DNA of 64,000 bases from Lucifuga dentata (GCA_014773175.1 VXCM01001546.1:1-64000), one strand, 5' to 3'; shown: positions 25,950 to 40,002, counted from the first letter of the stretch. Numbers and translations: made by a program. Notes: generated from the letters alone by a model not told the origin.

Positions 25950-28900
25950 ACTCCCTTCCTTACAAAACAAAAAACAAAAAAACAGGAGAAAAGGTCAGTG
26001 GAGAAGATAAATGGCAGCTCATCCCTCAAGCTTCCTTACAAAAAAACATGCAACCATTGTAGGACACAAAGTCCAAAAAGAACAGGTCAAAAAACATGGC
26101 AGGTGACTCAAAGATGGATGGAAAGATGGGGCAGGCTGAAGTTTCCTTCTGTACTGTGGAGACTGATGGCAAACTGCTCAGGTGCTCCAGCCCTTCAAAG
26201 ACCAATCCTGGCCAACTACGCCTCTCCAGCACTTATTGAAGCCAATCTGCAGACTGAGAGGAAACAGTGTGAGGAAGAGCAAGAAGGACAGGCCTGATCA
26301 CCCAGTAGGCCGTAACAGTGGCATGGTAACATTATGTGAGCTGATTGTCTACACGGGAGCAGGTTGTACCAGGAGACAATGATTCAGAGGAAACAGCGTG
26401 AATTAGAATTTCCTACAAACGCTGGAACACCTGAGGATCGAATAACAAAGCTGACAATCCACCATGAATACTAATTAAACTGAGGCCCAGTTTGGTTAAA
26501 AAAAAAAAAAACTTTGGGACAAAATGTTAACCTTCACCCAGATGCCTGGAAGAAAATTGCATCTCTCCGCTTCACTAAACAAACATCTAATCCCAATTTG
26601 CCGGACTCACCTCACCTGAGAGTTGTGGATTGGCTTTAACAGTCTGGATATGTAGTTTGCTTATTGTGCGTGTTTATAGCTGTCAGCTCTTCTCTGCACT
26701 CTGTCCATCTTCAGCCGGGTGGTTCTGTATTAGCTTTGATGAGAGAAAAACCCTGCAGCAGTCAGAGGATCATTATGGGAGCCACGTCTCCTGCAGCTCC
26801 TGGTGTTTGCAGTCCTCTACGGGCTGCAGCTGCTGACAGGATGGAATAAAACCCAGTATGAGCTGTGAGAGCGAAGGCCGTGACCATGAGAAGATTTGAC
26901 GCTACGCTGTCCAACATCACAGCTGTCCATCACCAGGACGGGTTGTCCTCTGCAGCAGCTGTGCAGCGTCAACGAATAAAGGAGTATAATAAATCTACAA
27001 GAACTGTGGAACATCTACTGTAAAATTGCGATCATGATTGACAATATGCGCATTACTGCTTAGAAGTTTGGAATCATTACTTATTTTCACATAGAATCAA
27101 TGTTTCCAGTCATGTAAAACTAGTTTTGTTTCTTATGTATGCATGTATAAAATGATTCTGCTGTCTGTTAGCATTACGCACTTACAGCTTTAAAATAATT
27201 TGCAAAGCTGTAAAAATTTAAGACATATTACAATTATCCAAAACCATGCATGAGTTGTAGCTGATTCCAAATTCATGTACAGAAGCTGTATGTGGTTCCA
27301 GAGATTATTAGGAAATTCTAGATTATTCCCTGATGCTCTAGAAACTGATGTCTCATATTTGCAAAGCAGAGATTAAATCTCACTGTGGAAACTTTGATGA
27401 GAAATCACTCAAAATAGTGCAATTTAAACTTTTTTTCCTCCAAAATATTTGAAATACTACATAAAACATCTTAAAATGACAAGTGATTCTAAACTTTTAT
27501 CATTGGGCTAGCAGTACTTGTAAGTACTGAGGTGAGGACATTTTGGGTTATTGGTCCTAACAGTGATTCAAGTGACATTCCACCCAAAATGGAGAGTGGG
27601 TGTAAATCACTTTGTTAGATATACGTGTTGAATATCCAACAAAGTGATCTCACAATAATCTTGTGACCTGTTTTCACGACATTAACTAACAGTTATTTAC
27701 ATGTCTTAAACCACTCCTACAGCATAATCTGCTTTTTAACTGAAACCCAAGCGGTTTTGCTTCTGTCACATTTTTACTCACTGTGGGCTTATTGTTCACT
27801 GTACAGGCGAGTTCTGCACCTCTATGGAAACAGCACAATTATGGCTATATGTAGGGGAACTCAAAAATGTCTTTTGTACAGTTTTAAACAGTTATAATGT
27901 CATGCATTTCAAACCTGCTGGCGGGTTTGGGTTTTAGAGGGTTAATCCAACCATACTCGGCCTCATAAATGACGCTGGCAAAATTGCAACCAATCGCATG
28001 AGTTGGTTTGAGTGCTCACCTCCTGCTCAGCCATTGATCAGAAAGAATCTTTCCAGCTTTCTCATTGGCTATCTGACTTGGATTTTGGGTAGAGAATCCC
28101 TTCAGGTTAGAACTAAGGTAGCAACAGGCTTAAGATAAGGGTTATAGCTAAGGGTAGATAAGGGTTATAAGGGTTATATTTACAGCTGAATGAAATGTGA
28201 TCATGTGTAAATAATTAAAATGTGTGACTGTGGGACAGTTTGTGCATAATCTCTTATTCAGGCAAAAATGACAAAGAGAAAGAGGGGATCACAGAATTTG
28301 ATTATTCACTGCTGAACTTGATATGCGCAACAGTAACTGCGGGACAAATGTGACACGTCCAATAGCCATCTGTTTTTGTTGACTCATGTCATTTCCAATC
28401 CTATTTTCTTCCATTCCTTCTGTCTCTCCTCCTCCTCTTTCTCTAATTGATGACCTCCACGGTGCCTGGTGCCACGCACTCTGGCATCTAAGCATTAACG
28501 CCAATGTCAATGTGATTTGCACAGAACTGTGGGAATTAGTTACACCAGCCAGATACCCTGAGGTTACGTGGAGAGGAAATTGGATCTAGAGGGAATGAGA
28601 ACAGGCCGTGCGATTTCATTTATTATGATAGATCATTAAATAGAGCAGTGAGCACAGCTGGAGCCGCCTTGCTTGTGTGAGGAGTCAAACTTTAACTGGG
28701 TAGTGGGCATAGTTCTCTGGCAGAACAATAATTCTTCGTGACGGAGATAAGCTTTGATAAAGGGAAGGCTTCTCGTTGTTGTCAGTCTCGCCCCAATTAC
28801 ACCTTATATTAGCACACAATCTGTTGTCAGATTCATTATCAGTTTAAGGAAACATATGTTAATGTAAGGTGTAAATCACAGCAGAACACACTGCAATCAG

Positions 28901-28975
28901 AATACAGTCTGATCCACATCTGGCTCACCTTGTGTGCTCAGATCTCAGTCACAACTAGCCAAGTGTAACGTTGTG
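25950..28975. other. Intergenic between the two TAA-MITE copies
   Basis: Several open frames of 60-100 codons (for example 25998-26297) carry no recognised domain and no splice-supported partner. I see no gene. Confidence 0.65.
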
Positions 28976-28978
28976 TTC

Positions 28979-29521
28979 GAGCTACCTTGGAAGTCGGATT
29001 TTTCCCAGTTGGAAGTTCTGACTTCTGACCTCAAACTGTTCCAACTAAATGTAAAGAAAAAAACATGGTTTAACGCCAATAAATGCTGTAAGATTAAATA
29101 AACTTAGTAATAAATGCTAAGTAAAGTAAAGTTAGATTACAGGACTGTTTGGTTGTGTTGTTTTACAATTAATCACAGTGGGTATTAAACATTTGTGCAG
29201 AGAAGTAATATTCTGAAATTATTTACACTTACATATCAATGTCAAACAGTTATTATACACTTAGTTAGCTTGGCAATATATTTTGACCTTTTTATTTCAA
29301 TGTGATGCAAGAAAAAATACTTTATTCGGCTGTTAGCTGATTATTTCCCTTCACTCGCTTCCACGGGCGCTGCCATGTTGAGTGATGTCATACTCATGAA
29401 GTTGGGGTACGTAACTTTGGTCCGAGTTGGTCGGTGCTCTGACTTCAAATGCCGCTCCAACGCATTTTTTCAAGTAGGAAGTCAGAAAAAATCCAACTTC
29501 CGAGGAAGCTTGAACGCAGCA
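28979..29521. mobile_element. TAA-target MITE copy 2
   Basis: Aligns with copy 1 along its length (shared TTAGTAATAAATGCTAA, ATTAAACATTTGTGCAGAG). Its right end, AACTTCCGAGGAAGCTTGAA and CGCAGCA, is the inverted repeat of the left end. TAA flanks both sides. Confidence 0.78.
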
Positions 29522-31835
29522 TAAATGCAACGTGTTTATGAGATAAAATCTATCCGCAAGTTGAAAACATCGCCTTGCCTCGTCTCCCCAATTCCTCTCA
29601 CTTTTGTTAATAAAGATATTTTGAATTGGGAGGTGCAACCTGCCTCAACTGGATACCTGTACCTTTAACATGGATATTTCACCCAAAAAAGGTTATTTTT
29701 AAAAAATGGATGCTCCATGGAGCAAGGAGGAGAAGCTTTAACAGCGTCACGACTCGCCTACTGAGATCTGACAGCATTGAAGGCCGAATCTGAATAACAA
29801 GAACACACTTTAATGCATGTTGTAAATCATGTGATTAGATATCATTATCCACATAACTAGATACAGAGAATACAATGTAAGATCTAAATGGACCCATCTT
29901 TATTCTGTCTGCATCTGAATGTGTAACCTCTTTTAGTTATTTATCATGTGCCTCTGTGGGAGTTGGATTAATGGGCAAACAAAGCGTGAAGGTCCTGATA
30001 AATAATATACGGTCACCATTTTACCTCAGACAATCATTGTCTTTGCTTTGAAAAGACACAGAAATAGATTTTATAGTGTGACCCACATGGTCTTTTAAGT
30101 CGATGCGTTATTAATAAAACCATGAAATAGAAATAACTGTGATGCTGTCAGTATGAGTTCACAATATAGGATGAATTAACAGTAACTTAACTTCCCCGTT
30201 TTAGCTTGGCCATGCCTCCTTCACATATTCAAAAGATGCATTCAAATGCTGAAAAAAAAGGGGCTGGTCCACTTCACCCACTGCCCACCTCTCCCACCTC
30301 AGACCTCTGATGCTACAGCCCCCTGCAGCACAGACCGCTCCAGGGTCCCTCTATCGTTAGTTGCCTGGTTTTTTATCGCGATGGAAAGTCGTGATAATGA
30401 TCCCAGAGCTGACATTAACTACAAATTAAGAAAAAAAAAAAAAAANAAAAAAAAAAAAAACTCATTGAAGTGATGATTTTCTCCCTCTGAATATCCCAAC
30501 ATCCAACTCCAAACTCTCTACAGCGTGTTGCAGATGCAACAAATCCTGCAGGCCAGAGAAGCTTTGCTGCTTTCAGTCTCTCTGGCATTGACCTGCTGCT
30601 CAGGTGTTGATATCCAGATGACAGTGATGAATTACCTCCTTGTGCTCTGACCTCAGGTAGCACATCCACATTTTCATAATTTAATTTTCCCCATTTTTTT
30701 TTTTTTTTTTTTTACTGTTCTTTTGGCAGGATGCATTGGATGTAACTCTAAGAGACAATGATCAATACATTTCTGGCAGTTTATCAAAATTTAAAAACTG
30801 TAAAAGAGGAATTTGCCTCACTTAAGTCACATAAACAAATAAGAGAAGTGGAGTAAAAATGGGACAACAGGAACAGAAACACGGTCCAAACACGCATCGA
30901 TTCCAATTCTGCATTGTTGAATGATTGAAATGGTTGTTAGGATGAGGCAGAAACATTCTGAGCAGTAAATGTAGTCAAGGTGAATCCAGCCAGCCAATCA
31001 GCTGCTGCTTTTTTTTTTTTTTTTTTTTTAGTGGCCGTGAGTCCACTGTCAACCCTTGCAGAGGCCTTGAACTTCTATTGGCTTTGTGATATATATAGAT
31101 TAAATCAATAATACATGTGATACTGTGAAAGATGAAGCCAGTTACAGTAATTGTATTCAGAATATGAATACCAGAATAAGCCTGTGCAAGTCTGTATGCT
31201 AATGTGTGCATATGTTAGAGCGATTAGATTTGCATCTGAATATAACCATGCTTGGATTCGATTTGATCATTTTCTAAATGATTTAATAGTGAATAAGAGC
31301 AAAAGGTGAGGAAAGTGAGATTGTGCTGCAGATTGCTGTGCCAGCATCATGAAATATTCAGCCGAGTGCACAAACACTCAAATAATTTTATCACCCAATT
31401 CATTGGAATCTGTCAGACATATGCTGATGGAGCGCTGAGATTCTCCACAAAATGGGCATGAAGTGATACTTGAATATCTATCATCACATCATTGCAAATG
31501 ACAAACACATGGCACATGACATTTAACCATTTCTGCCAGATAGACTTATAGATTTTACACCTCATTTGCATATAGTTAATCCAAATCAAAGCTACGACAA
31601 AACTACTTTATACAGATTTATATACAAATATTAGATCTAAAAGCTAATAATGGCTAAAAAAGGACAGATTTTTAGAGAATGCAGCCTCAGGTTTGTGTGC
31701 TGGCGTGATGAATGACTGGAGGATGTTGACATTTTCCACACTCACCAGTCTAGTAACAACTTCCCATTTCTTTCCCACCTGCGCTTAACCACCTTCATCA
31801 GCATGCACCGAGAGACGTACACCATCTGCTGCCAG

Positions 31836-31892
31836 GAGAGGAGAGGAGAGGAGAGGAGAGGAGAGGAGGAGAGGAGAGGAGAGGAGAGGAGG
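31836..31892. repeat. (GGAGA)n minisatellite
   Basis: About 11 units of a purine pentamer with one phase slip. Confidence 0.93.
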
Positions 31893-32103
31893 ATAAAAAA
31901 AAATTAAGAACATAACGGCAGAAATGCCATGAGGAAAATTTTGCCTATAGCTAACACAGACAATCTCCTGACTGAATCTGATAAAGACGGTTGGTTTCTG
32001 GTTTCAGTATTTTAAGTTGTTTTTGTCTCCAGATGCCATCCCATTAAAAACCCCAATCTCCATTTTCAAGCTACACCCAACCACGAAGGCCCCTCCCCTT
32101 GTT

Positions 32104-32128
32104 CTCTCTCTCTCTCTCTCTCTCTCTC
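32104..32128. repeat. (TC)n tract
   Basis: About 12 TC units. Confidence 0.9.
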
Positions 32129-32396
32129 CATTGCAGTATGTTGCTCTGTGATAACTCTGCCATAAATCCATGTTTATTTCCACTGGAGTCACTTCAGCAT
32201 GTGTGTATTGTCTGGGCATCAGCCAAGATGAATATATATCTGCTGGTGTAAAAAGGTTTACTGAACTCCATCTTCACGTAATTCTCCTGCTTGCAGTATT
32301 ATTGAACAAAGGCATTTAAACTTTACTAACAACCTGCTGATGGATGCCCCATGGTCTGACATTTTATTTAGTATTCTATAATTTAAAGTGGTTATG

Positions 32397-33365
32397 TTAA
32401 AGGGGACATATCATACAGATTTTATTTTTATTTATAGTCTGTTTTAAAACATTTGCAATGCTTTATTGTGTAAAAACCAATTGATTAACTTTTACTCTCA
32501 CTTGCTGCAGCCCGACTGTGTACACTGAGTGAAAACAGGTCATTTTTTTAAGGCACCCTCTCTTTAAAGGACCATACCACCATTTTGCATGTTTGAGCCT
32601 AATATATTAAATTTCCATCCACTGACAATCATTTCCCAAAGCATACTAATGGAACAGTGAATTAAAAAAAAAAAATCCTACCTAGTAGACCTCCATTGGT
32701 TTCACTTCATTCTGGTATGCTATTAAAATCAACTTGTTGATATTTGGAATGTTCTTGGGATAGATAATCCATCATCGCGAACACGTATATTCAGGGTTTT
32801 TTTTTCAGTGTTATGTAATTTTAGCTTTTAAGCACAATAAAAAGCGTGGAGTGAATGTATGTCTCCACCGGGGAATATAGTCCCAAAAGAAGACCTGCGT
32901 TTATCGAAAAAGTTAAACGACCGTGACTTCATAAGACTGTGTATCTATTAGCAGGTGAAACATCAATTTTTAAGGTGGGTGTATCAGTTGAACATTTGAT
33001 TTTGAAAGATTAAGAAGTTTTGCAAAACATCAGGAAAGCTGAAATATGGTTTTATGCTCTGGGAAATTAATGTCAGTAATGGCACATATATGAAAATTTA
33101 ATATATTAGGCTCAAATGTGCAAAATGGATGGTATGGTCCTTTAAGACCTGACTCTCTCTGTTCTGATTGGCCTGCTGGACTTTGAAACACAGATGCTCA
33201 TGTGTCCTACCAGGGGGTGGGTAAAAGTAAGTTAAAAACTATGTTTTCATGGCCATTCAGGACCTACTATTTGATGTAGCTTTGACAATGTTCAACTTAT
33301 CCTCCCTACTCTAGTACACACAAAAATAAGGAACAATAAGAAGATGTTTAATATGTCCTCTTTAA
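32397..33365. mobile_element. Second inverted-repeat element, interrupted by TTAA-MITE copy G
   Basis: The ends TTAAAGGGGACATATCA and TAATATGTCCTCTTTAA are inverted repeats of about 17 bp. This resembles a common teleost MITE whose ends contain GGGACATATTA. Without the inserted copy it would be about 400 bp. Confidence 0.65.
32574..33145 (-). mobile_element. TTAA-MITE copy G, reverse, nested
   Basis: Near full length in reverse orientation: the core reads GATAATCCATCATCGCGAAC. TTAA at both borders (32574-32577 and 33142-33145) inside another element fits a target-site duplication. Confidence 0.88.
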
Positions 33366-35025
33366 GAAGCCCAAAAGACAGTTTTGGGCCAGACAACTAT
33401 TCAAAGACAACGCAAGTGTGTCCCCAAAGTGAATGAAACCTTCCTATCCTCATTTCTCTCACTTGAATGACAACAGGAGGAAAGAACACTCTCGCTGTGC
33501 TTAGGTAGAGTAATTAACGCCGTTAATTCAGAGTCGTCCTTGGACGCTGTTTGGGTCGTGTTTCACACAGATTTCTTTAACCTCGTCTCTCTACGGGGGA
33601 CCACAAAAGGGCGGAGGAGAGGCCAGGGGCTTCAAAGCTGACACTCTGGTGTTCTGAAAATAGAACAAAGCTACTGTATGTGAGTGAAGGTAAAAAATAA
33701 ATTTAAAAAGGCAGGGCCATATGCTCTTCCTTCTGGCCGGGAAATACGATGATCTAATTAAATCAAGTGCTAAGTTTTACATGAGCGAGACAAAGCTTCT
33801 CCTGCTGAGGGAAACTTCCAAGGCTGGTTGTTGTTAGCCCCTTTTTGGAACTGGAGTTGATTGCAAAATTCCTACCAACGAAGAATTCTTTACAGCAATA
33901 TCATCTTCTAATTCCTTTATCACCTGCCTTGACATATAACAAGTGTGCTCCTTATGTTACTGTGACAAACTCTAATCTATTTCTGAGTGTTTTTACCCGT
34001 GAGAGTCTCGTCTCTATTGAGGAAATGAATTTAATAACATCTGAGATGTTTGTATCTCTCATGACACCAGTGGAGAGAAACAAAAAGCTGCTCAGGATGA
34101 GATTAATTCATCCTTTGCATGCTAATGATATTTGCTGACATATATTCAAATACGATTCTAATTTTGAACCAAGCACGTGTTATTTACCTGCTTGTCTGCA
34201 GGGAAAACATCGCCGGCTGCCTGTGGCGTATTTACACATCAAACATCCCCCTCTTTTCCCCATTGCTCCTTTCCTCTTTTCTCCTCTAGTTTTCCTCTAC
34301 GAGCTCTAATCTCTGGTTTTATCACCCTCAAATTCTCCGACATACTTTCTCTTCTCTTCTTTACTTCTCTCTGATACAAAGGACAGTCTTATCTTAGACC
34401 AAAGTCTAGTATGTAACTGTATGAGTCCTACTGTGTCAAATTGGATAAATGCTAAATTGTAAGTAACACGCATTAAGTATTGATTGGTGCCTGTAATCTA
34501 ATTAATTAAAGACTAAATGATGATTTTAACAAACTTCACAACCACAAATGATAGTTGCTTATTTATCCTTATGTCATCTTTGTTTTAGTCAAGCAGTGAA
34601 GACACAAGGTCTTCATGGGTCCAAAATTTTGGACTGGGCCTGAAAAGGACCTGTAGAAAACATACCTGAAACATGCATAAATTCATTCTCAAAAAATGAG
34701 ACCCCACTTGAAGAGACCCAGGACAATGAGATCCAACCCAAAATGCGGTCGACCTGAACTGACTAATATTCAGATAACATTGCAACAAACCAAATAACAA
34801 GCAAAAACTACATGCTTTTCTGCGCTGATTATGATGCACCATGTGATCGGAGCTGATAGCCAGTCTGCTCAGGTCCATTTGGGTAGAAGACATATTGACC
34901 TGAGACCCAAAGCAGCATCATGCGATCCACTACAACCTGATGAGAACATAATTTGATGGGCATAATTTGGTTATTCAGGATTGTTAAATTATAAACAGTT
35001 AAAAATGGGTATATGTCAATAGGCC
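33366..35025. other. Intergenic, no gene seen
   Basis: A 97-codon open frame (33845-34138, plus) has no recognised domain. A pyrimidine-rich patch follows (34240-34370). Confidence 0.65.
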
Positions 35026-35596
35026 TGAAAGAACCATACTGGCCATTTTGCATGTTTGACCCTGATATGTTCAATTTTCATACAAGTTACGTTACTGACA
35101 ATCATGTCCCAAAAGATAAAACCATATTTCAGCTTCCCTAATATTTTGCAAAATCAAATATTCAAGCGATACACCCACCTTAAAAATCCATGTTTCGCCT
35201 GCTAATAGTTATGCAGCCTTATGAAGTCACAGTCATTTAAATTTTTCGATAAACTCAGGTCTTCTTTTGGGACTATATTTCCTGGTGGAGACATACATTC
35301 ACTCCATGGTTTTTATTGCGCTTAAAGGCTAAAATTACAGAACTTCTAAAAAAAAAACTGAATATACGTCTTGTTCGCGATGATGGATTACCTATCCCAA
35401 GAATGTTTCAAGTATCAATTGATTTTAATAGCATACCAGAATGAACTGAAACCAATGGCGGTCTGGAAGGTGGGAAAAAAATTTCTAATTCACCATTCCA
35501 GTAGTATGCTTTGGGAAATGATTGTCAGTAATGTTACATGTATGAAAATTTAATATATTAGGCTCAAACATGCATGATTGCTGGTATGGTCCTTTA
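35026..35596 (+). mobile_element. TTAA-MITE copy H
   Basis: Full-span copy. Left end TGAAAGAACCATACTGGCCA (TTAA eroded), right end GCTGGTATGGTCCTTTAA. The core has TTCGCGATGATGGATTACC. Confidence 0.88.
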
Positions 35597-38094
35597 AGAG
35601 GTTAAAAAGCCTTTATTTTGGTGCATTTTTACAGATAGGTCAGTGGAAAATGACCAGCCAAGGCTGGGCTTCCACTCAACCATCTGCTCCCAACCAACCA
35701 GCCAAGCTACAAACGTGCCAAAATAAACCATAAAAAACACACAAAAAAGACTAAAATTAGAATTAGACAAAATATTGTTTGGCCTTACATTGAGGATGTA
35801 TCCAGAGCTGTGAGGTCAGATCAATACCTACAACACACACCTGTGTTTAATACAACTGCTTAGATAGACTTTGCTCAAGCAGTGTCAAGGCCACACTGGG
35901 TCCTAGTGCCCTCTAACTAATTCACTGAACAACGGATAAAATGTTTTTCAAACTGGAAGGATAGAAAAGTGCAACCATTGGCTTATTTCTGTTTTAAATG
36001 TTTTAAAAAAAATCATTAAATGTGGCTCAAACTTGGCTAACACAGCAGCACAGAAAACAAAGTGCCGACGCTGCAGATACTGATGCTGGTGGTCTGCTCT
36101 AATCACGTTAGAAACCTGCAAAGCCACCCCTCAATCTCAAACTCCGTTAGAGCAGAAAAGCCTGTTATTAACGATCTAATGGCCGTCCCTGTGTTGTAAC
36201 TATCTCCTCCTCTTCGCTATCTGATTCATATGGAAGTAGGGCAGTAGTGCAGGGGCCTGTGCATGAATGGACTCTGTTAGCCAAAGATCCACAGAAGCAA
36301 AGCAATTATACAGTATCACAGGAGTTTTGTCCCAAATTTTCCCTAAATGTCTGGTACTTGACCCTACAGATCATTTCCACTCAGGCCAGACCACACATTA
36401 CATAAAGATTTTCATATTTCATAACTAGACAAACCCTGCGCCTATCCCCTGTGCTATCTCTGTACCTATAAGATACTGTACGCACACAACTGGCTTGGGA
36501 AAAAAAGAGGATAGGTACGAATACTATGTTTTATGTTCTTTCAGATATCTTTTTATAGGATCTTAAACCTGAATCTCTTCATCCCAGAAGCAGCCCAGCG
36601 CTGATGAGAGCAGCAACACTCAAACACTCATCTTCATTACACCTATGCGGCTCTGACACTACTGCAACACTTAGGGCTGTATTTTGGGAACGTGGGTGTA
36701 AGGGAAAAGTGAGCATGAGCTCATTTTGCAGGCACAAGTGGGCGTGGTGAGATTATTTTTACAATTTGGGTGACTCAAGGTACCAGTGTAACCATCGTGC
36801 TGTGCAGGTTGGACAGGGTGAATGTATTTTTCAGGGGAATGTCAGGTGGAGGTTGGGGTGAACTCCACTCACCTCCTCCTCTCGTTCTTTTTAAATGCAG
36901 CGCACTCATCGTCGTGATGTACTGAAAGCAGCATAAATATGAATAATATGACTATCAGCGGCCAGTACTCACAGATGGTTATACAACACGCAAAATATGT
37001 TGTCAAGGGCAAATGATGCTTCTTGTTAATCTGAATTCACAAGTTTGTCGCTTGCATGCAGCAGTTGTTTACTAAAACGATTAAAAAGGTTGCGTTCAGG
37101 TGCTTTTTAAACCTGTAGTCTATTTTCTTTGGTGTAAATCAATGCATGAGTTTGTACTTTTGTTGCACTTATTCTTTATTTATCCTGAATCAAAATATGT
37201 CAGTAAAAACTCTCTCTGCTCATTGGTCAGAAACGTCTGGGGGCGGGAGAAAGAAAATCAAAACAGGAAGAAGATAACTCTGATAGTAATGAATGACAGT
37301 ATTAGCATGCATAGCTAGTTGTTGTTTGGTCCATATAACAAGCAAAACAATGAAATAAAAAAACACTGAATTTGAATGTAATTAACAAGAATGCAAGAAG
37401 TCACAATTCTCCATAATAATCTAGTTTAACATGACAGAAAAATGATTCTGATTAACCAAACAAAAATGCAATTAATGTGCAGCTTCAGAAGCTACTTGGG
37501 GAAAACAACTGTTAAAAAAATGAAATAAAATGCACAAATTTGCTGTAGCCTTTCCACATTAGGATTCTGAAATATGACTGGTAGAAATGGATGATCCTGA
37601 GGAATTTCAGCAATATGATGTGCAGAGAGATTTAAAATCATGTCCTCAGACCTTTCATGGATCCTCACAGTGTCCTGAGGCAGCTCCTCCACTCCCCATG
37701 ATCAGTCATCTAGATAGATGCTCATATTTGGATTCCTCCTGCAGTAACACCTGACTGTGTTTTCCTGTGTCCCTGAATGAACCAGCAGCAGCCAGAAAAT
37801 AACAAATTGATTGTACAAACAGTGAACCCTGGTTTTCCAGCTCCACTCACTCTAAGCTGCTGCTCGTTATCTCATTTTCCAACCACTACTAGTTAATCTG
37901 AGCTCTATCTTATATTCTTCCTCTATCATAGCTTTTAATGGCAGAGTTACGCTACAAAATGAATTTATTCCGCATTTTAGCACTACAGAACTTACATCTC
38001 CAGCTAGTTTCCCTCTTTGAGAGATGGTTATTGTGCCTTTTTTTTTTTTTTNCTTTTTTTTTTTTTTAACAAAAGACAAACTTACACAGAGGAT
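35597..38094. other. Intergenic, no gene seen
   Basis: Unique-looking DNA; a T-run with an N at 38052 marks an assembly joint. Confidence 0.7.
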
Positions 38095-38385
38095 TTGGGG
38101 TCTTCAAAGAGAAACACTCAAATCCTTTACTTAAATAAAGCAAATTTTTCAAAGTGGAAAAGTACTTAATTACAAGGAAAAGCCCTGCATTCCAAATTAG
38201 ATTTACATATAAGTAGATAAATTTGATCAATTCAAAAGCTTAATCACCGCACACCAGGAGGCCTCGTTTGTTTTCAAGTTCTCAATCACTGAAATCAAAC
38301 TTGACTGACTTTAAGTAAATAAATTTAAGTATAAGCAATCAAATGTACTCAAGAATTGAAAGTAAAAGTATTCATTGGGTGAAGA
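38095..38385 (+). repeat. Teleost dispersed repeat fragment
   Basis: ACTCAAATCCTTTACTTAAA, AAAAGCCCTGCATTCCAAAT and GTACTCAAGAATTGAAAGTA parallel the element at 6765-7090. Confidence 0.55.
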
Positions 38386-39352
38386 GTAGATTTTGGTTTT
38401 GCTGTCGGGGGAAATCCTTAAATCTCCAGTTTTGGGGATGTTTATACTTTCAGATCAGTTGAAGGAGCAAAGGAAATACATTGTTTTAAAAAATGTTCTT
38501 ATACTATCCTCCTCTCACAAAAAATCCATAAACGAATATAATCTAAGAAGTTTCATTAACCTAAAGTTTTTTTTTTGTTGTTGTTGTTGTTTGGTTTTTT
38601 TTTTCATTTTTGTCATTTTCTCACTTTGTCCTTGAGCTGCACAACTTAAAAAAAACCCTCGGTGTTGAAGCGTTGCACCCTGGAGATACATTTTCTGCAT
38701 TATAGCACACTAAATGTGCATGGAACACCGATCATCTTTAACCTCACCACAGCTGGAATCTCTGCTCCAGCACACTCCAAATTATTTTACAAGCTTGTTA
38801 TGCCGTTGCTGTCTTTTGTCAGCTAATTCCCAAACCTGCCATTTTTTCCCCCTTAAACCCACTTTGATGTCCCACTTACCATCAGTGCCACAGTGAGAAT
38901 CTCACTGCGGTTCACACTTTACCAGGATGCTGCCTCGGTGGAATCCATGCATTCTGCTCATCCTGAAAACATTCCATTAAATATTGACCGTAGCATCACA
39001 AATTATCCGAGCCTCTCCTATCCTATCTTTGATCAACGCACCATGTGGTTTTCTCTGAATGAGACGGACACAATTTATCCTCAACATCACTGATTTGATC
39101 AAAGATGTGAGATTAGAGATTATACAGATAATAATGTGCTATGTCCCAACTTCAAGAAGTTATTATGGAAAAATGATGTGTACCTCAGTGGGAAGACTGC
39201 GTGGTGTCTTTGTTGGATTGCTGTGCTCAAAGGCGTTCACCAATACTTCAACATCTGTGTAGCTAAAATGATTAAAACAGCTATTATAGCAGAAATGAGC
39301 ATCACATTTCCTGATAGACAGTGAAGCTCACATGGATACTACAATCATTTAT
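38386..39352. other. Intergenic, no gene seen
   Basis: Unique sequence with a T-rich patch near 38567. No gene or repeat recognised. Confidence 0.7.
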
Positions 39353-40002
39353 TTAAAGGAGCATATCACCCATTTTGCATGTTTGAGCCTAATATATTCA
39401 ATTTTCATACATGTAACTTTACTGACAACCATTTCCCAAAGGATAAAACCGTATTTCAGCTTTACTGATACTTTGTAAAATCTCTTAATCTTTCAAAATC
39501 AAACATTCAAGTGATACCCCTTAAAAACTGATATTTTGCCTGCTAATAGTTATGCAAAATTGTGAAATCATGGTTGTTAAAATTTTTCAATAAATGCAGG
39601 TCTTCTTTGGGACTATATTCCCTGGTGGAGACATACATTCACTCTGCACTTTTTATTGCACTTAAACGCTANGGACTATATTCCCTGGTGGAGACATACA
39701 TTCACTCTGCACTTTTTATTGCACTTAAACGCTAAAATGATGAAACTTCGTAAAAAACCTGAATACATGTTTTGGTCACAATAACGGATTACATATCTCA
39801 AGAACATTTCAAGTATCAACAAGTTGATTTTAATAGTGTACAAGAATAAACTGAAACAAATGGCGGTCTGGAAGATAGGAAAAACATTTTTAATTCACTG
39901 TTCCAGTAGTATGCATTGGGAAATGATTGTCAGTAACGTTACATGTATAAAAATTGAATGTATTAGGCTCAAACATACAAAATGGATGGTATGGTCCTTT
40001 AA
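39353..40002 (+). mobile_element. TTAA-MITE copy I
   Basis: Full-span copy from TTAAAGGAGCATATCACCCA to GGATGGTATGGTCCTTTAA. Its length is inflated by a false 62-bp duplication around the N at 39672. Confidence 0.88.

Larger units (their letters stand above)
29525..32396. other. Intergenic, no gene seen
   Basis: A-run with an N at 30446, T-runs near 30695 and 31011, and the GGAGA and TC repeats. Nothing else recognised. Confidence 0.7.

Noticed and set aside
25998..26297. 99-codon plus-strand open frame
   Set aside because: No recognised domain, no periodic codon bias that I can see, and short overlapping frames on both strands.
33845..34138. 97-codon plus-strand open frame
   Set aside because: No recognised domain and AT-rich random-like composition; no splice partner found.
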